DNA of 36,983 nt from Myxococcaceae bacterium (lineage in GTDB: Bacteria > Myxococcota > Myxococcia > Myxococcales > Myxococcaceae). Below, in pieces: positions 17,481 to 25,187 of the stretch. The DNA lies in NCBI GenBank assembly GCA_020247085.1, contig JADCJJ010000611.1, positions 1 through 36,983 on the forward strand. Direction: 5' to 3'. Within the stretch, counting starts at the first letter, position 1; each line of letters opens with the position of its first letter. The notes beneath the pieces are model-generated. The model did not search any database, was not told where the DNA came from, and worked only from the letters and a program-made list of their open reading frames with translations. The position numbers were made by a program, and so were the translations under genes.

Positions 17481-19058
17481 TCAGCCCGCCCGGCGCAGGT
17501 AGTCACCGAGCCATGGGAACACCGCGCCGACGGCCGCCGAGTTCCGCGCGAAGGTCGTCAGCCAGTCCCGGTTCTCGCTCAGCAGCAGGGCGTCGACCCA
17601 GCGCCGCATCGACGCGTGCGCCGTCTCGGGTGTGAGATCGAGCTCGAGCGCCGTGTCACGGCCCTTCAGCAGGTCGAAGAGGAGCACCCCCAGCCCGGCC
17701 TCGGGCTCGGTCGCGACGAGGCCCCGGGTGAGGTTCTCGGCGGCTTCGAGCTGCCCATCGCACAGCAGTGCCTGTGCCAGGCGCAGGGCCGCCGGGCCGG
17801 AAGGGGGCACGCCCGCGGCCTGCCGCAGCGCGGGAATCGCCCGCTCGACCCGGCCCAGCGTGAGGGCCGCGTCGCCGACGGCCCACGCCAGCTCCGCCGA
17901 GGCGCCGTACCGCCTCGTGTGCTCAGCCATCCACGCATCGAGCGCCTCGCTGCCCTCGAGCTGGAGCTTCAGCGCCGCGGCGGCCACCAGCGCCGCGGGA
18001 TCTCGCGGCTGCCCGAGAAGCGCCTCGTCGACGGGGCCCATCGCCTCTGAGAAGCGCCCCGACATCAACGCCAGGCGCGCCAGCCCCAGGCGCGGGCGCA
18101 CGGTGCTGAGCTGCCGGTCGCCCAGCGGCGCCTCGAGCGCCAGGCACCGCTCGTAGTCCTCTCTCGCGCGCGCCAGGTCGCCCAGCGCCTCATGGTGCTG
18201 GGCTCGCCGATGGAAGAGCGGCGCGCCTGGCACCACGAGCGGCGCCCACCGGTCGAGCAGCGACAGCCCCGCGGCTGAATCGGCCTTGAAGAGGCCCTCG
18301 GCCATCAGGGCGATCAGCTCCGCGCCCCACAGGGCCTCGGCGAGCGCCGTCGGCCCCACATGGTCGAGCGCGTCGGCAGCGCGGCGCGCGGCCCTTCGCC
18401 ACAGCGCGCTGTCCCTCCAGAAGCGCGCCAGCTCGAGCAGCTTGAGGTGCGCGTAGAAGTCGAGCCGATCGGCCTTCAGGGCGCGCTGGAGCAGGTCCAG
18501 ATCCCGGCGCTTCTTGTGTCTGGCGGCGGCGCGCTCGCGCACGTATCCCAGGTGCTCCACCGGCGAATCGACGCGAGCGAGCCGCCGCTGGGAGGTAGCC
18601 AGCACGGTCGTGAGGCTGCGCGAGACGTCTTCGTGGATCACGTGCTCGAAGTGCACGCCGTCGTCCCGCCGCCAGGCGCGAATGATCCACGACTCGCGGC
18701 GATGGCCGAAGGGGAGCGGATTCGACAGGCGTATCGTCAGCGCGCCGATCGCCGGGTCCTCGCACCGGGCACGGAACTCCTCGATGAAGGCCGGCGACAC
18801 CCGCTCGTCGGCGTCGAGCACCAGCACCCAGTCGCCCCGCGCGTGCGAGAGCGAGACGTTTCGGGCCTCGGCGAAGTCGCGCCGCCAGGCGTGCTTGAAG
18901 ACCCGGGCCCCGGCCGCCGCGAAGAGCTCGGGCGTGCCGTCGGTCGAGCCGGTGTCGACCACCACCAGCTCGTCCCACAGGCCCACGGCCGCCTCGAGGA
19001 AGCCCTGAACCATCTCGGCCTCGTCCTTCACGATCATCACCACGCTGACGCAGGTCAT
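17481..19058 (-). CDS. GT2 glycosyltransferase with TPR-like C-terminus (candidate flagellin glycosyltransferase)
   Basis: 525 residues, cytosolic. The first 230 form a family 2 GT-A domain: VSVVMIVKDEAEM at the start, DTGSTDGT (35-42), the DxD-type DADER (82-86) and a downstream HFEHVIHEDV segment. From about 235 to 500 there are helical TPR-like repeats (PRDPAALVAAAALKLQ, ALRLAQALLCDGQLEAAENL). GT2-TPR fusions near flagellin genes are known or proposed protein glycosyltransferases. This gene ends the flagellar run, joined by ATGA to the 89-residue gene that follows fliS, so flagellin or another filament protein is the obvious acceptor. That is inference. ATG 19058 gives the canonical N-terminus; the open frame above it is unrelated. 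Confidence 0.8.
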   Translation of the reverse strand: MTCVSVVMIVKDEAEMVQGFLEAAVGLWDELVVVDTGSTDGTPELFAAAGARVFKHAWRRDFAEARNVSLSHARGDWVLVLDADERVSPAFIEEFRARCEDPAIGALTIRLSNPLPFGHRRESWIIRAWRRDDGVHFEHVIHEDVSRSLTTVLATSQRRLARVDSPVEHLGYVRERAAARHKKRRDLDLLQRALKADRLDFYAHLKLLELARFWRDSALWRRAARRAADALDHVGPTALAEALWGAELIALMAEGLFKADSAAGLSLLDRWAPLVVPGAPLFHRRAQHHEALGDLARAREDYERCLALEAPLGDRQLSTVRPRLGLARLALMSGRFSEAMGPVDEALLGQPRDPAALVAAAALKLQLEGSEALDAWMAEHTRRYGASAELAWAVGDAALTLGRVERAIPALRQAAGVPPSGPAALRLAQALLCDGQLEAAENLTRGLVATEPEAGLGVLLFDLLKGRDTALELDLTPETAHASMRRWVDALLLSENRDWLTTFARNSAAVGAVFPWLGDYLRRAG

Positions 19059-19324
19059 CGCTCCCCTCCGTACGCCGCCGCCGCCCTCGCCGAGACCGCG
19101 CTCCCGCGCAGCTGCTCGGCCAGCTGCCCCAGCCGCTCGACCGCGAGCCCCTCGCACCGCTTGAACAGCGCCACCACGTGCGCGTCGGCCCCTGCGCCTC
19201 CGTCACAGCGCACATCGGCGCCGAACGCCTCGAGCTGCGCGAGGGCCAGCTCGTCATCACCGGCCTCGAGCGAGGCGCGAATCGCCTCGAGCCTCGAGCC
19301 AAGCTCGGCCGCGCGCGTCGTCAC
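19055..19324 (-). CDS. Small protein in the fliT position
   Basis: 89 residues, not recognised by sequence. It is predicted to be largely alpha-helical, rich in Ala/Glu/Leu, with one short loop (GGAGADAH). It starts with GTG overlapping the fliS stop (GTGA) and its stop overlaps the glycosyltransferase start (ATGA), so it is translationally coupled on both sides. In many bacteria the gene after fliS is fliT, a small helical chaperone for FliD, and size, fold and position all fit that role. It could instead be an accessory subunit of the glycosyltransferase. Confidence is good that it is a real gene, low on function. Confidence 0.6.
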   Translation of the reverse strand: MTTRAAELGSRLEAIRASLEAGDDELALAQLEAFGADVRCDGGAGADAHVVALFKRCEGLAVERLGQLAEQLRGSAVSARAAAAYGGER

Positions 19325-19695
19325 CGGGCGCCCGCCTGCGCCACCGCGGCCTGGAACCCCTCGACCACCGGGGCGAAGACCCGCTCTGCCTCCCGCACCG
19401 GGGCCGCCGTCCTCGAGGTCGACGCCACCAGGAGGCGCTGCGAGACGAAGAGGTAGACGTCGCCCAGCAGCGCCGTGAGCTCAGGGGCGGCGGCAGGGTT
19501 CAGGGTGCTCATCAGCTCGGCGACGATGTCGGTGGCCTTGCCCAGGAGCGGCAGCGCCGGCGCGACGTCGCCAGCCTCGAGCAGCGTGGCGGCCGAGCGC
19601 ATGTGCTTGAGCGCCGCCTCGAGGAGGAGCACCAGCAGGCGCTCAGTCGAGGCGGTTTCGTTCGTGGCGCGGGCGTAGGCACGTGACGCGTTCAT
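19321..19695 (-). CDS. fliS: Flagellin export chaperone FliS
   Basis: 124 residues, cytosolic helical-bundle chaperone that binds the flagellin C-terminus and keeps it unfolded for type III export. The N-terminal ARAYxxA-like segment (MNASRAYARATNETAS), the LLVLLLEAALKHMRSA helix and the LMSTLNP motif match the family. Length is normal. It overlaps fliD upstream (ATGA, 19692-19695) and the small gene downstream (GTGA). The order fliC-fliD-fliS is classic. The C-terminal 20 residues are more variable. Confidence 0.9.
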   Translation of the reverse strand: MNASRAYARATNETASTERLLVLLLEAALKHMRSAATLLEAGDVAPALPLLGKATDIVAELMSTLNPAAAPELTALLGDVYLFVSQRLLVASTSRTAAPVREAERVFAPVVEGFQAAVAQAGAR

Positions 19696-21050
19696 TCCTT
19701 GCTCCCCTGCTTCTCCCTCGAGGTGAGGAAGTCTCCGATGCTCTTGAACTGCCCGACGACCTTCTCCATCGCCGTGAACTGCTTCACCAACCGCTCACGG
19801 AATGAATCGACACGAAGCTGCAGAGACTCAATGCGGGAATCGAGCTGCCGGATCGACCGGTCGAGCCCGGACTTCCGCAGCTCGAGGATGCTGTTCGAGC
19901 CAAGGGTGAAGCGGTCGACCATCGTCGTGGTGGCTGCGGCGATGCCCGTCGTCGCAGTCTGGAAGAGGGCGTTGACCGCTGACGGGTCGGCGGCGATGGC
20001 GCGCTCGAGGCGGGTGGCGTCGATGCTCAGGCTGCCATCGGTCTGCGTCTTGATGCCGACGTCGGCCAGGGTTCGAACCGAGCTGCCGGGGTTCGCCTCA
20101 CCAACGACCAGCCCCTGGAGCGCTGACTGGAGCCCACGGAGGGACGGATCACCCCCGAGCGTGCGGCGCCGATCGGTCTGCTCTCCGATCGCCAGCGCGC
20201 CGCGCACCACCTTCATGGCGTCGTTGTAGGCGTCGGTGAAGCGCTTGAGGGCGGCCTGGGTGTCGGTCGTGCTGGTCGCCAGCACGAGGTCCTCGGGGGT
20301 CGTCGTCTTGCGGCTCAACGAGATCGTCGTGCCGGGCACGACGTCGGCGATGACGTTGCCCCGCCGTTCGAAGGACAACCCATCGACCGTGACGAGTGCG
20401 TTCACCGCGGGCTGCGTGATGGCGAGGCCGAGCGGCTGGCCCATCGAGCCGCTCGAGATCTCGGCGATCTGCAGCGCGCTCGACGCCGGCTGTCCGACGA
20501 CGAAGCCGGTGTCGCGGCGGGTGACGCTGAGGAACGACTGGCCGTTGGTCTCGAGCACCGAGGCGCTCACCGCCGCGCCGGAGCGGTTGATGCGGTCGGC
20601 GGCCTGGGTGAGCGTCATGCCGTCGTCGAGCGTGACGCTGGTGGTGGCGCCGTCGATGGTGAGCCCGAGCGTTCCACCCGTCACCTGCGCCGTCGCTCCG
20701 CCGGCGAACGCCTGGCTCCTGCCGCGCGCCGCCTGCGCGAGCTCGTCGACCTGAAGCGAGTACCGGCCAGACGCGGCGGACGACGACGGGCTCGCGCTGA
20801 ACCCCGAGTTGGTGCTGCTGGCCCGAACCGCCAGGGCCCCGTTGGCGCCGAGCGCGCTGGCCGCCGTCCGGAGCGCCGTGAGCTTCGACATCACGTCACC
20901 GATCGACGAGACCTGCGCCTTGAACGCGTCCTGCTGCTTGCGGGTGAGGTCGATCGTCCGGCTCTCGATCTTGACGAGATCGTTGACGATGCTGGTGGTG
21001 TCGAGCCCCGAGGCGAGGCCCGAGGCGCGGAAGGTGGGGGTGGTCGGCAT
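19692..21050 (-). CDS. fliD: Flagellar filament cap protein FliD
   Basis: 452 residues, the hook-associated protein 2 that caps the growing filament and folds incoming flagellin. The N-terminal FRASGLASGLDTTSIVNDLVKIES is the family signature. The central beta-rich region includes SGRYSLQVDELAQAA. The C-terminal coiled-coil region (about 385-445) has LDRSIRQLDSRIESLQLRVDSFRERLVKQFTAMEKVVGQ. Secreted by the flagellar type III apparatus, so no Sec signal. ATG 21050 has a Shine-Dalgarno (AGGAG) 5 bases upstream. It is separated from fliC by 216 bases holding two hairpins, so full expression may need read-through or its own promoter. Confidence 0.95.
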   Translation of the reverse strand: MPTTPTFRASGLASGLDTTSIVNDLVKIESRTIDLTRKQQDAFKAQVSSIGDVMSKLTALRTAASALGANGALAVRASSTNSGFSASPSSSAASGRYSLQVDELAQAARGRSQAFAGGATAQVTGGTLGLTIDGATTSVTLDDGMTLTQAADRINRSGAAVSASVLETNGQSFLSVTRRDTGFVVGQPASSALQIAEISSGSMGQPLGLAITQPAVNALVTVDGLSFERRGNVIADVVPGTTISLSRKTTTPEDLVLATSTTDTQAALKRFTDAYNDAMKVVRGALAIGEQTDRRRTLGGDPSLRGLQSALQGLVVGEANPGSSVRTLADVGIKTQTDGSLSIDATRLERAIAADPSAVNALFQTATTGIAAATTTMVDRFTLGSNSILELRKSGLDRSIRQLDSRIESLQLRVDSFRERLVKQFTAMEKVVGQFKSIGDFLTSREKQGSKE

Positions 21051-21147
21051 GATGGCTCCTGTCGGTCCCGTGACGCGTGCGGCTCAACCCGCATGGTCTG
21101 CAACTTCGAGGCCTTCGGGCGGTGCGACGCGCCCGGAGAAACGACGA

Positions 21148-21168
21148 AGCCCCGTCACCGACGGGGCT
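21148..21168 (-). terminator. Terminator-like hairpin between fliC and fliD
   Basis: AGCCCCGTC (21148-21156) and GACGGGGCT (21160-21168) form a perfect 9-bp stem with a 3-base loop. In the direction of fliC transcription it is followed by TTCGTCGTTTC, a partial T-tract. It probably ends or attenuates the abundant fliC message before fliD. Confidence 0.6.
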
Positions 21169-21228
21169 CCGAGGTGCTGCCTCCGCTCCCGAGCACTCAC
21201 CGCCCCCACGCCACCGCCCTCGCGCCGG

Positions 21229-21252
21229 CCTCGCCGCCACGCGGCGGCGAGG
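21229..21252 (-). promoter_or_regulatory. Strong hairpin just after the fliC stop
   Basis: CCTCGCCGCC (21229-21238) and GGCGGCGAGG (21243-21252) form a perfect 10-bp, GC-only-plus-one-AT stem with loop ACGC, 14 bases past the fliC stop codon. There is no T-tract. An mRNA 3'-end stabiliser for the highly expressed flagellin is more likely than an intrinsic terminator. Confidence 0.5.
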
Positions 21253-21266
21253 ACCCATCGGCAGGA

Positions 21267-22091
21267 TCAGCCGAGCAGCTTGAGCGCGACCTGCGGCGAC
21301 TGGTTGGCCTGCGCGAGCACCGAGACACCGGCCTGCAACATCACCTGGCTACGGGCCAGCTTGCTGGTCTCCTCGGCCACGTCCACGTCACGGATGCGGC
21401 TGTTGGCGGCCGTCAGCGACTCGGCTGACTGCTGAATGGTCTGCACCACCGAGGCGATACGGTTGCCGGCGGCGCCGAACGAGGCGCGGGTCTGCGACAC
21501 GGTCTGGATGGCGGTGTCCAGGGCCGCGAGGGCCGCCTGAGCGCCACCCTGCGTCGACAGGTCGAGGGCGTTCACGCCGAGGGCGGTGGCGCGCGAGTCG
21601 ACCGTCGAGACGTCGATGCGGTCGTTCGCCGCCACGTTGCGGATGCCGACCTGGAAGGTGAGGGTGCTCGCGCTGTTCAGCAGCGCCGTGCCGTTGAACT
21701 CGGCGGCGTTCGCGATGCGGTCGATCTCGGTGATGAGCGCCGTGTTCTCGGTCTGGATGTAGCCGCGCTCGGTGTTGCCCACGCCGGCCGACGCCGACTG
21801 CATGGCGAGCTCGCGCATGCGGGTGAGCAGCTCGGTCGTCTGGTTCAGGTTCGCCTCGCCCGTCTGGATGAGCGACTGCGCGTCCTGCGCGTTGCGGTTG
21901 GCCTGGTTGAACGAGCGAATCTGCGCCTGCAGGTTGTTGCTGATACCGAGCCCGGCGGCGTCGTCACCGGCGCGGGTGATGCGCATGCCGCTCGACAGCT
22001 TGTTGAAGCTGTCGCTCTGCATCTGCGTGGTGTTGAACAGGTTGCGCTGCGCGTTGAGTGAAGCGACGTTGCTGCGAATCGTGAAGGACAT
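21267..22091 (-). CDS. fliC: Flagellin
   Basis: 274 residues, the filament subunit, secreted by the flagellar type III system. The N-terminal D0/D1 helices (MSFTIRSNVASLNAQRNL, LSSGMRITRAGDDAAGLGIS) and C-terminal D1/D0 (SRIRDVDVAEETSKLARSQVMLQAGVSVLAQANQSPQVALKLL) are textbook. The variable surface region (about 165-200) is very short, so this is a minimal flagellin of about the Bacillus/Caulobacter size class. Several Ser/Thr in the D1 surface could be glycan sites. A Shine-Dalgarno (AGGAGAGG) precedes ATG 22091, and a sigma-28-like element lies 58-85 bases upstream. Strong hairpins follow the gene. Confidence 0.97.
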   Translation of the reverse strand: MSFTIRSNVASLNAQRNLFNTTQMQSDSFNKLSSGMRITRAGDDAAGLGISNNLQAQIRSFNQANRNAQDAQSLIQTGEANLNQTTELLTRMRELAMQSASAGVGNTERGYIQTENTALITEIDRIANAAEFNGTALLNSASTLTFQVGIRNVAANDRIDVSTVDSRATALGVNALDLSTQGGAQAALAALDTAIQTVSQTRASFGAAGNRIASVVQTIQQSAESLTAANSRIRDVDVAEETSKLARSQVMLQAGVSVLAQANQSPQVALKLLG

Positions 22092-22148
22092 TGCCTCTCC
22101 TGAGTGGTGTTTGGTGAGGCGGTCGGTTGATGTCCGCCTTCAGTGAGT

Positions 22149-22176
22149 GGTTCGACACACGCCGTGGGCCCCTTAA
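22149..22176 (-). promoter_or_regulatory. Sigma-28-like promoter of fliC
   Basis: On the minus strand TTAAG (22176-22172), a 15-base spacer and GTCGAACC (22156-22149) follow the layout TAAAG-N15-GCCGATAA of FliA promoters. The match is four of five in the -35 and about four of eight in the -10. The transcript would carry a leader of roughly 50 bases with the Shine-Dalgarno. The presence of flgM upstream supports sigma-28 control of flagellin. The rest of the 22092-22318 gap holds nothing I recognise. Confidence 0.4.
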
Positions 22177-22318
22177 ATCAACGCCCGAAGCGCACCGACG
22201 CGTCAGAGAAACGTCGCGCAGCGCACGACGCAGACGTCACGCGCGCGCGTGAGGTGGGGTGCCGTGTGACGAGTGAGGCGCGCGGCTGCAGGGCCGAGGC
22301 GGTCGCCAAGGTGGCGCG

Positions 22319-24280
22319 TCACGCCGCTTCGAGCCGCCGGGCCAGGGAGCCGAGGTGGCACCAGAGGCGACGCAGCGCGCGAGAGCGCAGCGACAGCACT
22401 CCAAGCGGAGAGCCGGAGGTCTCTTGACCGTCCTCGAGGTGCACCGCGACGACGCGGATCCTGCCGCGAATTCCGGGCGGCCAGTGCGAGAAGATGGTCT
22501 CGGCGAGGGCCCGCCAGCCGAGGGCCTGCCGCGCGCCGAAACGCTCCTCGCCGAAGTCCACCACCAGCCCGGCCGGCGTCGCGGTGACGATCAGCGCGAC
22601 GGGCTCGACCCGCTCCTCTGGCATGCGCCGCGTGAACGACGACAGCTCGGGGCCCACGCTGAGCGAAAACGAGGCGCCGACCTGTTCGAGCAGCAGCCGC
22701 GTGTCGGCGACCCACCACTCGAGGTTCGGCCGCGGAAACGCCTCGGCGAAGAGGAGCCCGGTGTCGTCCACGAAGAGGGCGAGGGCCTCGCCGTCGAACC
22801 CCTCGTGCACCGTCGCCTGCACCGTCGGCCTGCCAGCGATGCTTCGCGGTGGGCGCAGCGCCGCGAACCACTCGGCGCGCTCCGGCAGCAGCGAGAGCCG
22901 GCGCGGGGCGCTCAGCGCGGCCAGCAGCGGGCGCTCACGCATCCGCTCTCCGACCGTCAGCATCACCCGCTTGTCGCGTTGGACCGCGAAGGTGGCGCCA
23001 GCCGTCATCTCGGTGACCGCCAGTTGCGCCAGCCGCGAGACGAGCTGCGGGTCGGCCCCCGGCCTGCCGACGAGCTCGAAACTCTGCCCGCTGGAGCGGA
23101 GCGCGACCGCCAACCGAACCAGCCTGTCGGCCTTGAGCCGCCGCGCCCTCAGGCGCCCGGAGCGGGTGGTGCGCAGCACCAGGTGCTGCAGGAAGCCCGG
23201 CTCGACCACGAGCAGAGAGCGGCCCGTGCGCTGCTGCAGCACCTTCTTCGCGCGCCTCCACTCGGGCTGGGCCGGCGCAAGCGCCGGTGACTCGGACACG
23301 GCCTTCGCGCGGAGTCCATCGAGCGTGGCCGCCTCGATCAACGTCGCCCCGTCGACGTCGAGGCACCACCGGCCGCCTCGCTGCAGCTCACAGGCGACGT
23401 GCCGGTCGAGCAGCGCCTCGAGCCGGGGGCGGAGCGCCGGGACGATCGAGGCGCCGAGCGCCCAGCGGCGAACGTCAGCCGAGAGCAGGGCGCGCTGCGC
23501 ACGGTCGCTCCGTTTCCAGCGGCGCAGCGCGTGCTGCCGCACGGCGCGGCTGGCCTGCTGCAGCTCGAGCAACGTCGGCTCGCGCTCGAGGCGTAGCGCG
23601 CGGTCGAGCAACTCGGGGTCGGCGGCGGCTGCTGCCGCGAACCGCTCCGGAGCGGCCAGCGCGATGCCCGGCAGGAGCCGTCCGGTCGGGCCCTGGTCGG
23701 AGACCGCCAGCACGAGCGTTCGCGACCAGGCCGTCGGCGCGGCACGAACCAGTGAAGGCACGTCGGGCGGCGCTTCGTCGTCGAGGTCGACGACGTCGCC
23801 CGCGACCAGGCCGGCGAAGAAGGCCTCGCGGGCGGGCAGGGCGCCGGCCTCGTGCACGACGATGGTCAGGCGCGGCGCCTGGCGCTCAAGGAGCATGCCG
23901 ATCATCTGCACCCGCTCGTCGAGGCGGCGGTGCTCTTCCTGAGAGCGCTCGCCTCCGGCGCGCACGATGATCGCCCACCGCTCGCCCTCCGCCTCGAGCC
24001 AGGCCGACTCGACGAGCGGGCGGGTGCTGCAGAAGGCGAGGGGCGGCGGGAAGTCGAGCAGCTCGCAGGCACGGCCCCACCGCCGCCGCATGGGCATGCG
24101 CTCCAGACCAGGCGGCTCCTTGTCGAAGCCCGGGCGGCGGAACCTGGCTGCGAGGAGCACGGGCAGCACGCGAATGACGGCGCGCTCCGTGGGCTGGAGC
24201 GCGCGCAGCAGGTGTGCGGTCCGCCGCCGGAAGAGCGGCGCCAGCGGGTGGTGCGCGCGACCGGGGCGAAGGCGGCTCAC
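22319..24280 (-). CDS. Large protein of unknown function inside the flagellar operon
   Basis: 653 residues, not recognised. It is a soluble, basic, Arg/Leu/Ala-rich protein with no signal peptide or transmembrane helix. A basic N-terminus (about 1-70) is followed by an alpha/beta segment (about 85-165, with WAIIVRAGGE and LTIVVHEAG strands), a long helical region (about 205-330) and a beta-rich C-terminal half (about 400-600). The order helix-rich start, IIV strand, regulatory half and a VDDTGLLFAEAFP element loosely recalls class I adenylate cyclases, but the GSxxSD-D-type catalytic signature is absent, so this is only a hint. It starts with GTG 11 bases after flgL, with GAGG upstream, so it is surely in the flgKL unit. 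A role in filament assembly or its control is inferred from position. Confidence 0.55.
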   Translation of the reverse strand: MSRLRPGRAHHPLAPLFRRRTAHLLRALQPTERAVIRVLPVLLAARFRRPGFDKEPPGLERMPMRRRWGRACELLDFPPPLAFCSTRPLVESAWLEAEGERWAIIVRAGGERSQEEHRRLDERVQMIGMLLERQAPRLTIVVHEAGALPAREAFFAGLVAGDVVDLDDEAPPDVPSLVRAAPTAWSRTLVLAVSDQGPTGRLLPGIALAAPERFAAAAAADPELLDRALRLEREPTLLELQQASRAVRQHALRRWKRSDRAQRALLSADVRRWALGASIVPALRPRLEALLDRHVACELQRGGRWCLDVDGATLIEAATLDGLRAKAVSESPALAPAQPEWRRAKKVLQQRTGRSLLVVEPGFLQHLVLRTTRSGRLRARRLKADRLVRLAVALRSSGQSFELVGRPGADPQLVSRLAQLAVTEMTAGATFAVQRDKRVMLTVGERMRERPLLAALSAPRRLSLLPERAEWFAALRPPRSIAGRPTVQATVHEGFDGEALALFVDDTGLLFAEAFPRPNLEWWVADTRLLLEQVGASFSLSVGPELSSFTRRMPEERVEPVALIVTATPAGLVVDFGEERFGARQALGWRALAETIFSHWPPGIRGRIRVVAVHLEDGQETSGSPLGVLSLRSRALRRLWCHLGSLARRLEAA

Positions 24281-24291
24281 GACGGCTGGCC

Positions 24292-25173
24292 TCAGAGCTT
24301 GTCCAGTAACGAGAGCCGGAAGCTCCGGGCCGCGGCCGACATCGAGGCCTCGAGCGCGCGCTCCGTGGCGGCGTAGCGGGTGCTGGCGTCGACCAGATCG
24401 ACGTCTTCGAAGCCCGAGCGGCCCTTCGTCGCGTCGTCTCGCGTCACCCGGGCGGCGCTGGCCGCCACGTCGAACACGTTCATCATGGCACCAGCCCTCG
24501 AGCGGGCTACCGACAGCTGCTCAGTCCCGTCGGCGAGCGCGCCCACTGCGCTCCGAATGCCGGTGGTGTCGTTCGTCGTCAGCGCCGTCGCGAAGGCCGA
24601 CAGCGAAGCCAGTACGTCGACGCCGCCGCCGGCCCCCTTGAGGGCGACGTCGGCCCGAATCGAGGCGTCCTGCAGGATGCCGGGCGCGATCTCGACCCGG
24701 CGCGTCGCGGCGTTCCCCAGGTAGGCCCCGGCCGCGTCGAACGGCGGCGCCTGGTCGGCCGTGCCGCCGAAGACGTAGCGGTCGCCGAAGCGCAGGTTCA
24801 GCGAGCCCACCACCTGCTGGAACAGCTGCTGGACCTCGGCCGCCGCGTTTCGCCGATCAGAGGGGCTGTAGGTGTCGTTCGAGAGCTGCACGGCCAACTC
24901 CCGCGCGCGTGACAGCGCGGTGGTCACCTGGTCGAGGGCGCCGTCGACGGCGGCGAGCTCGTCGCTCGAGCGGGTGGCGGCCGTCATCAGCGAGTCCTGC
25001 CGGGCGCGCTCCTGGGCGAAACGCGTGATGAGGCCGGCCGCAGCGGCGTCGTCCCAGGGCGCCTCGACGCGCTTGCCCGAGCTGATCTGATCGACGACGG
25101 CCGTCGACTCGCGCCGGGTGCGCATGAGCCGCGCATTCGCCAGGTCGAACACGTACGAGTCACTCACCCGCAT
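24292..25173 (-). CDS. flgL: Flagellar hook-associated protein 3 (hook-filament junction)
   Basis: 293 residues. FlgL forms, with FlgK, the junction between hook and filament and is exported by the flagellar system. The N-terminal MRVSDSYVFDLANARLMRTR and LISSGKRVEAPWDDAAAAGLI-like helix parallels flagellin D0/D1. The C-terminal FEDVDLVDASTRYAATERALEASMSAAARS is typical. A GTG at 25191 overlapping the flgK stop is possible, but the ATG at 25173 is favoured by GAGGGGAG about 10 bases upstream and gives the family N-terminus. The unknown 653-residue gene follows after 11 bases. Confidence 0.9.
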   Translation of the reverse strand: MRVSDSYVFDLANARLMRTRRESTAVVDQISSGKRVEAPWDDAAAAGLITRFAQERARQDSLMTAATRSSDELAAVDGALDQVTTALSRARELAVQLSNDTYSPSDRRNAAAEVQQLFQQVVGSLNLRFGDRYVFGGTADQAPPFDAAGAYLGNAATRRVEIAPGILQDASIRADVALKGAGGGVDVLASLSAFATALTTNDTTGIRSAVGALADGTEQLSVARSRAGAMMNVFDVAASAARVTRDDATKGRSGFEDVDLVDASTRYAATERALEASMSAAARSFRLSLLDKL

Positions 25174-25187
25174 GACACCCGCTCCCC

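Noticed and set aside
17458-17485. Inverted repeat GCTGAC/GTCAGC spanning the ffh and glycosyltransferase stops
   Set aside because: Only a 6-bp stem with a 16-base loop and no T-tract, too weak to call a terminator.
22319-24280. Calling the 653-residue protein an adenylate cyclase
   Set aside because: The resemblance is a loose order of elements only. The catalytic Gly-Ser and paired Asp signature is not present.
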